Assembly: GCF_900537075.1 (NCBI RefSeq)
Contig: NZ_UNRA01000002.1
Coordinates: 186,001 to 250,000, forward strand
Direction of reading: 5' to 3'
Length of the DNA: 64,000 nucleotides
Source of the DNA: Tropicibacter sp. Alg240-R139
GTDB taxonomy: Bacteria > Pseudomonadota > Alphaproteobacteria > Rhodobacterales > Rhodobacteraceae
Below the pieces are notes generated by a model, which ran no database searches, was not told where the DNA came from, and saw only the letters and a list, made by a program, of their open reading frames with translations. The position numbers and the translations under genes were made by a program. Shown here in pieces: positions 16,794 to 26,293 of this stretch (its first letter is position 1; every line of letters starts with the position of its first letter).

Positions 16794-18335
16794 TTAACCG
16801 CGCCGCAGGGACCGTCGGAACTCGGACAAGCGGAACGCGCCGATTAGCTGGCCAACTCCAAAGTAGACTCCTGCGCCAAAGGCAATCAGGCATAGCAGTG
16901 TCAAATATCGCCAGCCAGGAGCGTGCAGCGGCGCTGCTGCGCTAAGGGCTGCAAACCATAAGGCAATGCCCATTACGACCGACGCCAACACGACCCGCCA
17001 GACTCGTGACCGGAACCGCGCATCAAAGCGGGCCACAGCGCCATAGCGGCGTGCCCCCCACATCAGCAACCCGATCATCGCCCACGCAGAAGCTGTTGCG
17101 GCGATAGCTGGGGCCAGCCAGCCCAGCCAAGGCTGCAAGCCAAAGGCCAGCGCTGCGTTCACGACCATGGCCACAACGGCATAGCGAAAGGGCGAACGCG
17201 TGTCCTCGCGCGCAAAATAGAGTGGTTGCACCAGTTTTTGCAGGACAAATGCGGGCAGACCTAATCCATAAATTGAAACCGCGACTGCAATTGCGGCAAC
17301 ATCGTCAGATGTGGTTTGTCCACGTTCATAAAGCACGGAGACCAGCGGCAGTGGGATCACCATAAAGGCAATTGCGGACGGTACAGTGAGCATCAGCGCG
17401 AACTCTCCGGCCCGCGAATAGGCATTGCGCGCGCCGTCGTCGTCCTGCGCGCGCAATCGTCGCGACAGTTCCGGTAGCAACACAAGGCCAACAGCAATAC
17501 CCACAACGCCAAGTGGCAGTTGATACAGTCGGTCCGCTACAAACAGCCAGCTCATCGCATTCTCGGTGCCGGATGCCACAAGCTGACCAACCAGCAGGTT
17601 CACCTGCACCACACCGGACGCCAAAGCAGCCGGGATCGCAATACGCACCAGGTTCGACATCTCAGGGCCCCACTGGGGCAGGCTGGGGCGCAGACGGATA
17701 CCCGCACGCTCGGTTGCGATCCAGACCAGCGCAAGCTGTGCGACACCGGCCACTGGAATAGTCCAGATGAGCCAGGTGATAATCTCTCCGCCAACGACCG
17801 CGCCAAGGATCATCGCGCTGCAAGTGAAGATGTTGAGCAATACCGGAGCGGCGGCCGCAGCAGCAAATCGCCCAACCGAATTTAGAACACCGGAAAAGAG
17901 CGCCGCCAGTGCCATGAAAAAGATGTAAGGAAACACGACGTAGCCATAGCCGACGGCCAGATCGAACCTCTCGTCTCCGTAGGTGCCATTGGCGGTTAAC
18001 CAGACAAAGGCGGGCATGGCGACCATGCCCAAACCCACCAGGGCCAGAACAGTCAGCCCCAAGACATTCAGCGTCTGATTGGCAAAGCCTTGCGCGTCGT
18101 CTCCGCCTTCGAATTTCTTGGAAAACATCGGCACAAAGGCGGCGTTGAACGCCCCCTCGGCAAAGAAGCGTCGGAACATGTTGGGCAGGCGAAAGGCCAC
18201 GACAAAGGCATCCATCACCGGACCGGGGCCGATCAAAGACGTCAGCAGGATTTCCCGCATGAACCCCAGAACACGGCTGGCCAATGTCCAGAACCCAACC
18301 GTCAGAAAGCTCGACGTCAGACGCGAACTCTTCAT
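16794..18335 (-). CDS. murJ: Lipid II flippase MurJ
   Basis: 513 aa MATE/MOP-type membrane protein with about 14 helices, starting SSRLTSSFLTVGFWTLASRVLGFMREILL. MVIPLPLVSVLYERG and the AFVVAFRLPNMFRRFFAEGAF region, containing the Arg-rich cavity helix, are diagnostic of MurJ/MviN. It flips lipid-linked peptidoglycan precursor across the inner membrane. The ATG overlaps the glnD stop by 4 bp, so it is co-transcribed with glnD, an arrangement common in alphaproteobacteria. Confidence 0.95.
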   Translation of the reverse strand: MKSSRLTSSFLTVGFWTLASRVLGFMREILLTSLIGPGPVMDAFVVAFRLPNMFRRFFAEGAFNAAFVPMFSKKFEGGDDAQGFANQTLNVLGLTVLALVGLGMVAMPAFVWLTANGTYGDERFDLAVGYGYVVFPYIFFMALAALFSGVLNSVGRFAAAAAAPVLLNIFTCSAMILGAVVGGEIITWLIWTIPVAGVAQLALVWIATERAGIRLRPSLPQWGPEMSNLVRIAIPAALASGVVQVNLLVGQLVASGTENAMSWLFVADRLYQLPLGVVGIAVGLVLLPELSRRLRAQDDDGARNAYSRAGEFALMLTVPSAIAFMVIPLPLVSVLYERGQTTSDDVAAIAVAVSIYGLGLPAFVLQKLVQPLYFAREDTRSPFRYAVVAMVVNAALAFGLQPWLGWLAPAIAATASAWAMIGLLMWGARRYGAVARFDARFRSRVWRVVLASVVMGIALWFAALSAAAPLHAPGWRYLTLLCLIAFGAGVYFGVGQLIGAFRLSEFRRSLRRG

Positions 18336-21133
18336 GAGTCGGCCCGCTTGGCACCTTCGGTGATTGCTTGGCGCAGTTTCTTTTCCAACGTGCGCTGTTT
18401 GCTTTCCGCGTGGTACTTCAACCCGAACATGTCCTTGACGTAAAAAGTATCGACCACCTGCTCGCCATAGGTCGCGATCACGGCGTTGGCGATGTAGACG
18501 TTGGTGCCTGCAAGCGCGCGGGCCAGGTCATACAGCAAGCCGGGCCGGTCGCGGGTGTCGACCTCGATAATTGTGTAGATTTCGGATCCTTCGTTGTCGA
18601 AGGTGATGTGGGTGGGGACATTGAACGCTCTTTCGCGTTTCTTGATCTTGTCGCGAGACTTAAGCGCGTCACGAGCGACAACCTCACCTTTGAGCGTTTT
18701 GTGAATCATTTGCGTCAAACGCGGCAAACGCGATGCTTCGTATGGGTGTCCCTCGGCATCCTGAATCCAGAATGCGTCGGTCACATAGCCGTCTTTGGTC
18801 GTATAGCTACGAGCGTCCACCACATTTGCACCCACAAGGGCAAGCGCCCCGGCCACGCGGGAAAAGATACCTGGATGATCCCACATAGTGAAACAGGCCC
18901 GCGTCGCGTCACGGTCTTCGTCCGGACGCAGGCGGATTTCGATGTCGCCGGGATCCCCCGAAGCCTCCATCACGCGCAACATTTTGGCGAACTCGACATG
19001 GGTTTCGGTCTGCAAGCCTTGCCAATATGGGGCATAGTGCCGACTGGTCTCAGCCTTAAGGTCGGCTTTGCTCCACCCGGTCAAAGCGGTGCGCAGGGCT
19101 TTCTTGGCCTCGGTCCCTCGATTCTCGCGGTTGAGGTCCTCCATCCCCGTTTCAAGCGCCCGCTTGGTTTCACGGTGCAGGGCACGCAGCAATGTGGCCT
19201 TCCAGTTGTTCCAAGTGTCCGGACCTACGCCCCGAATGTCACAGACTGTCAGAACTGTCAGCAGATCTAGCCGCTTGACCGTCTGCACGGCCTTGGCGAA
19301 ATCCCGTACCGTGCGCGGGTCAGAGATGTCGCGTTTCTGGGCCATGTCAGACATCAGAAGATGATAGCGCACCAGCCATTCCACTGTCTCGCAATCCGAT
19401 TTGTTCAGGCCCAGGCGCGGCGCCACCTTGCGCGCGATCTTGGCCCCAAGGATCGAATGATCTTCGGGCCGCCCCTTGCCGATGTCATGCAGCAGCAGTG
19501 CCACATAAATCACTTTGCGGTTGATCCCGTCCTTGAGGATGCCGGACGCCAGCGGCAGCTCTTCGACAAGTTCGCTTTTTTCGATCATCGCCAGGTTGGT
19601 GATGCACTGGATCGTGTGCTCGTCCACTGTATAGCTGTGATACATGTTGAACTGCATCATCGCCACGATGGGTTCAAACTCGGGGATGAACGCGGACAGG
19701 ACACCTAGTTCATTCATCCTTCGCAGGGCGCGTTCCGGATTGCCGTGTTTCAGCATCAGGTCCAGGAAGATCCTGCGCGCTTCCTTGTCGCCGCGCATGT
19801 CGTCGTCGATCAGCGCCAGGTTCGCCGTCACCAGCCTCATAGCGTCGGGGTGGATCAGCATTCCGGTGCGCAGCCCTTCTTCAAACAGGCGCAGAAGGTT
19901 CAGCTTATTGGACAAAAACGTCTTGGGATCCGCTACATCGAGCCGCCCGTGGACCACCTTGTAGCCAGATTTGACCTTGGGGCGGCGGCGGAAAATGCGT
20001 TCCAGAAGCGGCTCGCTTTTCATATGCGCCGCTTCCAGCTTGGTCAGCAGAATCCGGGTCAGTTCACCGACGCGGGTGGCTTCGCGAAAATACTTCTGCA
20101 TGAACACTTCGACCGCGCGGCGTCCGGCGCGATCCTCGTACCCCATGCGCGCAGCCACCTCGACTTGCAGGTCAAAGGTAAGTTGCTCGGTGGCGCGGTT
20201 GGTCACCAGATGCAGATGCGAGCGCACGGCCCAGAGAAAGCTTTCGGCCTGTACAAAGGTGTCGAATTCATCCGGGTTGAACAGGCCCAGGGGCACCAGT
20301 TCGTCAACTTCTTGAACGCTGTAGATGTATTTGGCGATCCAGTAGAGCGATTGCAGATCGCGCAAACCCCCTTTGCCCTCTTTCACGTTGGGCTCGACCA
20401 TGTACCGCTCGCCTTGCTTCCGGTGGCGTAGGTCGCGTTCGGTCAACTTGGCCTCGATGAATTCTTGCCCAGAACCTTTGAAAAGGTCGTTTTTTAACCG
20501 TTCTTCCAACTCTTCGGCCAGCGGCGCGTGGCCGGCCAGGAACCGTTGCTCCAGCATTGCGGTGCGGATGGTGAAATCTTCGGTCCCCAGACGCAGACAA
20601 TCTTTGATCGTGCGGGACGAGTGGCCAACCTTGAGCCGTAGATCCCACAGCATGTAGAGCATCGATTCAATAACACTCTCGGCCCAGGCTGTGATTTTGT
20701 AAGGGGTCAGAAACAGCAGGTCGACATCTGAAAACGGGGCCATCTCACCACGTCCGTACCCGCCCACCGCCATAACCGCGATGCGTTCGCCCTGGGTTGG
20801 GTTCGCCAAAGGGTGCAATATCGTGCTGGCAACATAGAGCGTCGTGCGTACCAAACCGTCCGTCAGATAAGTGTACGATCGGGTCAACGGTCGTGCGGCA
20901 AAGGGCGCGCCAGCAAAGGCATCGGCAATTTTGGCGCGACCTGCTTTTTGCACGTCGCGCAAGACCGACACCACGCCGTTACGAATGGTGGCATTGTCGG
21001 ATGTATCCTCTGCGAGAGCATCAATACGCTGACGAATGTCGTCAGCGTCAAAGATGTCGTTAGGCTCGCAGATCAATGTGCCCGCAGAGTGGGGCAGCAA
21101 CGGGTTTGTGGGAGTTATTTCAGAAACCGGCAC
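18332..21133 (-). CDS. glnD: [Protein-PII] uridylyltransferase/uridylyl-removing enzyme
   Basis: 933 aa, full family length. The nucleotidyltransferase motif GGYGRGEMAPFSDVDLLF is at ~124-141 (GG...DxD). A central HD domain contains LLLHDIGKGRPEDHS, and two C-terminal ACT domains contain DHPGIFSRVAGAL and DRPGLLYDLARAL. It uridylylates PII when glutamine is low and removes UMP when glutamine is high, so controlling nitrogen metabolism. The start is uncertain: GTG at 21133 gives the longest form and overlaps the upstream gene by 14 bp, with only a weak SD. It is coupled to murJ downstream. Confidence 0.96.
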   Translation of the reverse strand: MPVSEITPTNPLLPHSAGTLICEPNDIFDADDIRQRIDALAEDTSDNATIRNGVVSVLRDVQKAGRAKIADAFAGAPFAARPLTRSYTYLTDGLVRTTLYVASTILHPLANPTQGERIAVMAVGGYGRGEMAPFSDVDLLFLTPYKITAWAESVIESMLYMLWDLRLKVGHSSRTIKDCLRLGTEDFTIRTAMLEQRFLAGHAPLAEELEERLKNDLFKGSGQEFIEAKLTERDLRHRKQGERYMVEPNVKEGKGGLRDLQSLYWIAKYIYSVQEVDELVPLGLFNPDEFDTFVQAESFLWAVRSHLHLVTNRATEQLTFDLQVEVAARMGYEDRAGRRAVEVFMQKYFREATRVGELTRILLTKLEAAHMKSEPLLERIFRRRPKVKSGYKVVHGRLDVADPKTFLSNKLNLLRLFEEGLRTGMLIHPDAMRLVTANLALIDDDMRGDKEARRIFLDLMLKHGNPERALRRMNELGVLSAFIPEFEPIVAMMQFNMYHSYTVDEHTIQCITNLAMIEKSELVEELPLASGILKDGINRKVIYVALLLHDIGKGRPEDHSILGAKIARKVAPRLGLNKSDCETVEWLVRYHLLMSDMAQKRDISDPRTVRDFAKAVQTVKRLDLLTVLTVCDIRGVGPDTWNNWKATLLRALHRETKRALETGMEDLNRENRGTEAKKALRTALTGWSKADLKAETSRHYAPYWQGLQTETHVEFAKMLRVMEASGDPGDIEIRLRPDEDRDATRACFTMWDHPGIFSRVAGALALVGANVVDARSYTTKDGYVTDAFWIQDAEGHPYEASRLPRLTQMIHKTLKGEVVARDALKSRDKIKKRERAFNVPTHITFDNEGSEIYTIIEVDTRDRPGLLYDLARALAGTNVYIANAVIATYGEQVVDTFYVKDMFGLKYHAESKQRTLEKKLRQAITEGAKRADS

Positions 21134-22295
21134 CGGAGAAGCTCTGTGGGGCAGGGTCGATCACGACAACCTGCTTGTCTTGAATGGATGCGACCGCCAG
21201 GCCGCGCTCGTTTGTGCCGTTGGGTAGCAGTCGAAAGATGCCACCGACACCCTGGAAACCGGCGCTCTGGGTCAAGGCGGCACCAGTCAACGCGTTGGAA
21301 TTGCCAGACCCGACCAATGCGCCAATCGCAGCGATCCCGTCATAGGCCAAGCCACCGATGGGGTGCGGCGCGCCACCGTAAGCTGCAGAGTAACGTGCTT
21401 TGAAATTCTGCGACTTGCCGGGATCGGGCAGGGCGAACCAGCCACCCTGAACCCCTGGCAGGTCAAGTGTTTGCGTTGGGATATCCCATCGGGTCAGTCC
21501 GATGTATTGCGTGGTCGTATTCGACACACCGGCCTCAGGAAGCAACTGCGTGAACAGCGGTAAGGCACCTGCGGTGGTCGAAGTCAAAAAGATCGATTGC
21601 GCGCCGCTGCCGTCAACCGTGGCCTTGACTTGTGGAATGGCGTTGATGACCCCCTGCTGTGAGCGCTCGTAGCCGACTGATCCGCTCTGGCTGGCCGATG
21701 TTGCGCTGATGGCGTTCACAATCGCCGACCGGCCCAGCTGACCGGCTTCGTCGTTGCTGTGCACGACGACGATGTTGCCCTTGCCGGCCGCAGCCGCATA
21801 GCTGGTCAGACGTTTTGCTGTGTTGTCAAAGGTCGGCCCCAGAACAAAGACGTTGCCGCCCGCGATGTTGGTGTTGTTCGAAAAGGACAGAACGTTGACG
21901 TTCTTGTTCAGCACCGCAAGGCCTGCGGCGTTGGCTGCTTGGGCATAAACCGGTCCGAGGATGATTTTGGCCCCGTCGTTGACCGCTTGCTGTGCCATAG
22001 CCGATGCCGTGCCCGCGTCGCCCGCAGTGTCATAAACACGTAAGTCGATCTGAACATTCGACAGATCACCAATCGCCAGCCGCGCGGCGTTTTCCAGGCT
22101 TTGCGCCAGAACCGCGTCACCCGATTGGGCCGATCCCTTGGGGACCAGTAGTGCAACCGGCACTGGTTCGGACGTGTCGATAGATGGTCCGCCGCTGGTG
22201 ATTCCCCCTGGTTCACATGCTGTCAGAAAAGCAGCGGCAGTCAGGCCAAGGACCGACAGGGTCACCTTGCGGGTCGACTTAAGAACGGCAAACAT
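21120..22295 (-). CDS. LpoA-like penicillin-binding-protein activator lipoprotein
   Basis: 391 aa. A lipoprotein signal peptide has lipobox LTAC, with C27 as the lipidated residue. The rest is a type-1 periplasmic-binding-protein fold (Peripla_BP_6 type) with LLVPKGSAQSGDAVLAQS and NVLSFSNNTNIAGGNVF. In gammaproteobacteria the LpoA C-terminal domain of this fold activates PBP1A. The position next to the divergent rsmI-yraN genes is the same as in many proteobacteria, supporting the assignment. It is probably anchored in the outer membrane facing the periplasm. The proposed role in peptidoglycan synthesis is consistent with downstream murJ. Confidence 0.9.
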   Translation of the reverse strand: MFAVLKSTRKVTLSVLGLTAAAFLTACEPGGITSGGPSIDTSEPVPVALLVPKGSAQSGDAVLAQSLENAARLAIGDLSNVQIDLRVYDTAGDAGTASAMAQQAVNDGAKIILGPVYAQAANAAGLAVLNKNVNVLSFSNNTNIAGGNVFVLGPTFDNTAKRLTSYAAAAGKGNIVVVHSNDEAGQLGRSAIVNAISATSASQSGSVGYERSQQGVINAIPQVKATVDGSGAQSIFLTSTTAGALPLFTQLLPEAGVSNTTTQYIGLTRWDIPTQTLDLPGVQGGWFALPDPGKSQNFKARYSAAYGGAPHPIGGLAYDGIAAIGALVGSGNSNALTGAALTQSAGFQGVGGIFRLLPNGTNERGLAVASIQDKQVVVIDPAPQSFSGAGF

Positions 22296-22381
22296 CTAAA
22301 TCAAAACTCCCTCATCCGGCCTTGTTCAGCCGAGTTATATACAAGCCGCGATAATAAACGTCAGAAAGGTCGGGTCCAGCG

Positions 22382-23239
22382 TTGAATCACCAAAAGGTCA
22401 GATTGCCCTCGGGGCTCTACTTTGTCGGCACACCCATCGGGACCGCCCGTGACATCACCCTGCGGGCGCTCGACGTATTGGCTTCGGCAGACATGATCGC
22501 GGCCGAAGACACGCGGAGCCTGCGTCGATTGATGGAAATCCACGGTGTTCCACTGGGTGGCCGATATATCCTCGCCTATCACGATCACAGTGGCGCCGGT
22601 GCGCGGGCCAAGGTGTTGGCGGCTTTGGAGGCCGGGCAATCGGTCGCCTATGCGTCAGAGGCCGGGATGCCTTTGATCGCAGATCCGGGGTATGACCTGA
22701 GCCGTGCAGCTTCAGAAGCAGGTTACATGGTTACAGCTGCGCCAGGTGCTACGGCGGTGGTGACAGCCCTAACGTTGGCTGGGTTGCCGACGGATGCGTT
22801 CTTTTTTGCCGGTTTTCTGCCGAACGCGAAATCTGCGCGCCGGTCCCGGTTAGAAGAACTGCGCGAGATCCCCGGCACGCTGGCCTTTTACGAATCGCCC
22901 AAGCGAGTCGCGGCCAGCCTGTCTGACATGGCTTTGGTTTTGGGCGCCGAGCGGCCCGCCGCTTTGTGTCGAGAATTGACGAAGAAGTTCGAAGAGGTCC
23001 GGCGCGGAACCTTGCAAGAGTTGGCCGATGATCTCGCCAGTGCATCTGTAAAGGGCGAGATCGTGGTGCTGGTCGATCGCGCACGTTCAGGTCCTGTTAA
23101 CGAAGAAGACATAGAAATGGCCCTGAAACAGGCGTTGGAAAGCCATTCGGTCAAGGATGCGGCGGATCTGGTGTCCAAGATTTATGGGCTTGCGCGCAGG
23201 CCACTTTACCAAAAGGCGCTGCAGCTCGGGAAAGGGTGA
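22382..23239 (+). CDS. rsmI: 16S rRNA (cytidine(1402)-2'-O)-methyltransferase RsmI
   Basis: 285 aa tetrapyrrole-methylase-fold enzyme with LYFVGTPIGTARDITLRALDV at the start, AAEDTRSLRRLM, and YASEAGMPLIADPGYDL with the SAM-binding loop. It methylates the 2'-OH of C1402 in 16S rRNA. The only plausible start is TTG at 22382, as an in-frame stop lies ten codons upstream and no ATG is near. AAGG at 22366-22369 could serve as SD. It is divergent from the LpoA-like gene and is followed one base later by yraN. Confidence 0.95.
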   Translation: MNHQKVRLPSGLYFVGTPIGTARDITLRALDVLASADMIAAEDTRSLRRLMEIHGVPLGGRYILAYHDHSGAGARAKVLAALEAGQSVAYASEAGMPLIADPGYDLSRAASEAGYMVTAAPGATAVVTALTLAGLPTDAFFFAGFLPNAKSARRSRLEELREIPGTLAFYESPKRVAASLSDMALVLGAERPAALCRELTKKFEEVRRGTLQELADDLASASVKGEIVVLVDRARSGPVNEEDIEMALKQALESHSVKDAADLVSKIYGLARRPLYQKALQLGKG

Positions 23240-23240
23240 C

Positions 23241-23612
23241 ATGCCGGGGCAGGGTTGGCGCGGATCAATGGCGCATTATGCGGGCGACGCTGCTGAGCAG
23301 ATCGTGGCGCGTGCGTACGTCGACAGGGGGTTCAAGTTGGCCGCTGAACGGTGGCGCGGACAAGCCGGAGAGATCGATTTGATCGTCCGGGATGGCGACG
23401 CGGTAATATTCGTCGAAGTCAAGAAAAGCCGGGATTTGGATCAGGCGGCCCTGCGCTTGGGCGCCCGTCAGATCGAGCGAATCTATGCGGCTGGTGCTGA
23501 ATTTTTGACGAACGAACCAAAAGGTCAGCTGACGGATGCGCGGTTTGATGTGGCCCTTGTGGATGCGGCGGGACAGGTTCAAATTCTCGAGAATGCCATC
23601 GGTCTGGGGTGA
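23241..23612 (+). CDS. yraN: YraN family (UPF0102) nuclease-fold protein
   Basis: 123 aa. The core matches a PD-(D/E)XK nuclease-like fold, with GEIDLIVRDGDAVIFVEVKKS providing the acidic residues and Lys. Function is not established for the family; Holliday-junction-resolvase-like folds suggest nucleic-acid processing. Start at ATG 23241, one base after the rsmI stop (TGACATG), rather than the longer frame from 23157. The rsmI-yraN pair is conserved widely. The 174 bp up to gshB show no clear terminator or other feature. Confidence 0.92.
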   Translation: MPGQGWRGSMAHYAGDAAEQIVARAYVDRGFKLAAERWRGQAGEIDLIVRDGDAVIFVEVKKSRDLDQAALRLGARQIERIYAAGAEFLTNEPKGQLTDARFDVALVDAAGQVQILENAIGLG

Positions 23613-23786
23613 TTTCAGCGTTTTGCCGTCTAATTGAGGCATGCTTATCGGAAGGCGCGTTCGACCGAAGGGAGAGGCAGTGCATTCCACTTCAAATCAA
23701 CGGCAAAGCGCTTTAGGGGTGCGTCCCCCATTGAACCCAGCCTGCGCCTGCGCCATGTATCGGGCAGCAGACAACAAGGACGCGCC

Positions 23787-24725
23787 ATGAAAATCGCCTT
23801 TCAGATGGACCCGATCGGGAACGTGGACATCAACGCGGACAGCTCGTTTCGCCTGGCCGAAGAGGCGCAGGAGCGGGGGCATGAGCTGTTCTACTACAGC
23901 CCCGACCACTTGGCCTATCAAGAGGGGCGGATCACCGCGCGCGGTTACGACATGACCGTGCAGCGTGTCGCGGGCGCCCCGGCCGTTCTGGGTGAAATGC
24001 GCGAAGTTGATCTGGGTGATTTCGATGTGGTCTGGCTGCGTCAGGACCCGCCGTTCGATATGCATTACATTACTGCGACCCACCTGCTGGACCGGCTCAA
24101 AGGGCAGGCACTGGTGGTCAATGACCCGTTCTGGGTTCGCAACTATCCTGAAAAGTTGTTGGTGTTGGATTTCCCCGATCTCATCCCGCCGACTACGATT
24201 GCGCGCGATCTGGATACCATCAAGGCGTTCAAGGCCAAGCACGGTGACATCATCCTTAAGCCTTTGTACGGCAATGGTGGCGCAGGTGTGTTCCGCTTGG
24301 ACGCCAACGACCGCAACCTGTCCTCTCTGCATGAACTGTTCACCGGCTTCAGTCGCGAACCGCTGATCGTGCAGAAATTCCTGCCGGATGTTAGCAACGG
24401 CGATAAACGTGTGATCCTGGTTGATGGTGAACCGGTTGGTGCGATCAATCGCGTGCCTGCCGAGGGCGAAACACGTTCGAACATGCACGTTGGCGGGCGG
24501 CCCGAAAAAATTGGCCTCAGCGATCGTGATCTGGAGATCTGCGCAGCCATTGGTCCACTTCTGCGCGAAAAAGGCCAGATATTCGTCGGCATCGACGTGA
24601 TTGGCGACTATCTGACCGAAATCAACGTGACCTCGCCCACAGGCATACAGGAATTGGAACGCTTTGATGGGGTGAACATCGCGGTGAAGATCTGGCAGGC
24701 GATCGAAGGCAAAGTTCAGGCATAA
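23787..24725 (+). CDS. gshB: Glutathione synthetase
   Basis: 312 aa ATP-grasp ligase. It starts [21 protein letters not shown] and contains [36 protein letters not shown] (the ATP-grasp phosphate loop) and [15 protein letters not shown], all GshB signatures. It joins gamma-glutamylcysteine and glycine to give glutathione in the cytoplasm. The frame is open from 23634, but ATG at 23787 has AAGGA upstream and the family N-terminus. Its stop overlaps that of the convergent comM gene by 10 bp. Confidence 0.96.
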   Translation: MKIAFQMDPIGNVDINADSSFRLAEEAQERGHELFYYSPDHLAYQEGRITARGYDMTVQRVAGAPAVLGEMREVDLGDFDVVWLRQDPPFDMHYITATHLLDRLKGQALVVNDPFWVRNYPEKLLVLDFPDLIPPTTIARDLDTIKAFKAKHGDIILKPLYGNGGAGVFRLDANDRNLSSLHELFTGFSREPLIVQKFLPDVSNGDKRVILVDGEPVGAINRVPAEGETRSNMHVGGRPEKIGLSDRDLEICAAIGPLLREKGQIFVGIDVIGDYLTEINVTSPTGIQELERFDGVNIAVKIWQAIEGKVQA

Positions 24726-26230
24726 GCCTTGGTCGTGATCCTAAAGCTCAGCGCTTCGGCCACATGCGGTTTGTGTACGTGCTCCGCCCCTTCAAGATCG
24801 GCAATCGTGCGCGCCACGCGCAGGATGCGATGATACGCACGCGCTGACAGGCCGAACCTGTCAGCGGCCTTGAGCAACATCTCTTTGCCCTCTTTGTCCG
24901 GCGTTGCGATGGCTTCGAGCACTGTGCCTGCGGCATCGGCGTTTTGCGCGGCGTCCGGGGTGTCACGAAACCGCTCGGCTTGCACGTTGCGGGCGGCGGC
25001 CACACGGGCGGCGACAACCTCAGAGCGGTCGCCTGAGGGCGGCAAATCGAGATCAGCAAAGCCCACAGGCGGCACTTCGATCCGCAGATCGAACCGGTCC
25101 ATCAAAGGGCCTGAGATGCGGCCCAAGTAATCTTCACCACAGATCGGCGCGCGCGAACAGGCCCGCGCCGGGTTCGTCATGTAACCGCATTTGCAGGGGT
25201 TTGCGGCGGCCACCAGCATGAATTTGCAGGGGTATTTGACGTGCGCGTTGGCGCGGGCGACCATGACCGTTCCGGTCTCGATGGGTTGGCGCAGGGTTTC
25301 CAACACTGTTCGTGAGAACTCCGGGAATTCATCCATGAACAAGACGCCATTGTGTGCCAATGAAATCTCACCCGGTTTCGCGCCCTTGCCGCCGCCCACA
25401 ATGGCCGCCATCGATGCGGTGTGGTGCGGTTCGCGAAAGGGTCGGGTCATCGAGATCCCACCTTCGTCCAACAGCCCACTGAGCGAATGGATCATTGATG
25501 TGCTCAATGCCTCGGTTGCGCTGAGTGGTGGCAAAATTCCGGGAATGCGCGCGGCCAGCATTGATTTGCCGGACCCGGGTGTGCCGATCATGATCATGTG
25601 GTGACGGCCTGCAGCAGCAATTTCCAGTGCCCGTTTTGCGCGTTCCTGGCCTTTCACGTCGCGCAGGTCTTTGGCGAACGGATCGGCGTGAATCTCTCCG
25701 GCGGTTGCGGGGGACAGCAGGGCCTGGCCGGTGTAGTGGCGCACAACGCTGGCCAAGGTGTCTGCGCCGATGACTTGGGCGGCGTCGACCCAGGCGGCCT
25801 CGGCGCTTGACGCTTGAGGACACAGCAACATCCGGTCATCTTCAGCAGCTGCCATCGCCGCGGGCAGGGCACCCACAACAGGGACCAACGATCCATCCAG
25901 CGATAACTCTCCTAACGCGACGGTTTGTTCGGCGGTTTCCCTTGGCACGATTTCAAGCGCGGCAAGCAGCGACAGTGCGATTGGCAGGTCAAAATGGCTG
26001 CCCTCTTTCGGCAGGTCAGCAGGCGATAGGTTGATGGTGATCCGCTTGGACGGCAGCGCAATGGCCATCGAACTGAGTGCCGAGCGTACCCGGTCACGGG
26101 CTTCGGACACGGCCTTATCGGGTAATCCCACGATGGAAAACGCAGGTAATCCTGGAGTGACAGCGCATTGCACCTCGACCAAGCGGGCGTCAACGCCTTG
26201 AAAGGCAACGGTATAGGCGCGGGCAACCAT
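24716..26230 (-). CDS. comM: YifB/ComM family Mg-chelatase-like AAA+ ATPase
   Basis: 504 aa. The N-terminal ChlI-like domain starts [22 protein letters not shown]. The AAA+ core has Walker [11 protein letters not shown] and Walker [12 protein letters not shown], and the C-terminal Mg_chelatase_C domain contains [19 protein letters not shown]. ComM is a hexameric helicase that promotes branch migration during natural transformation. In Rhodobacter capsulatus, comM is reported to be needed for gene-transfer-agent reception under CtrA control. ATG at 26245 has no SD; ATG at 26230 has AGGA five bases upstream and is chosen. A CtrA-like site lies 48 bp upstream. Confidence 0.95.
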   Translation of the reverse strand: MVARAYTVAFQGVDARLVEVQCAVTPGLPAFSIVGLPDKAVSEARDRVRSALSSMAIALPSKRITINLSPADLPKEGSHFDLPIALSLLAALEIVPRETAEQTVALGELSLDGSLVPVVGALPAAMAAAEDDRMLLCPQASSAEAAWVDAAQVIGADTLASVVRHYTGQALLSPATAGEIHADPFAKDLRDVKGQERAKRALEIAAAGRHHMIMIGTPGSGKSMLAARIPGILPPLSATEALSTSMIHSLSGLLDEGGISMTRPFREPHHTASMAAIVGGGKGAKPGEISLAHNGVLFMDEFPEFSRTVLETLRQPIETGTVMVARANAHVKYPCKFMLVAAANPCKCGYMTNPARACSRAPICGEDYLGRISGPLMDRFDLRIEVPPVGFADLDLPPSGDRSEVVAARVAAARNVQAERFRDTPDAAQNADAAGTVLEAIATPDKEGKEMLLKAADRFGLSARAYHRILRVARTIADLEGAEHVHKPHVAEALSFRITTKAYA

Positions 26231-26277
26231 CTCTGTCCTGTTCATTGGTTAACAAGACATTGCTAGCGCCCGCGTGG

Positions 26278-26293
26278 TTTAGGAAAGGTTAAC
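26278..26293. promoter_or_regulatory. CtrA-like site upstream of comM
   Basis: On the minus strand the site reads GTTAACCTTTCCTAAA, that is TTAA-N7-TAAA, one base off TTAA-N7-TTAA. It shares the ten bases TTAACCTTTC with the site before the luxR unit (581-590). It overlaps the stop codon of the upstream GST gene. A second GTTAAC hexamer is at 26248-26253. Confidence 0.45.
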
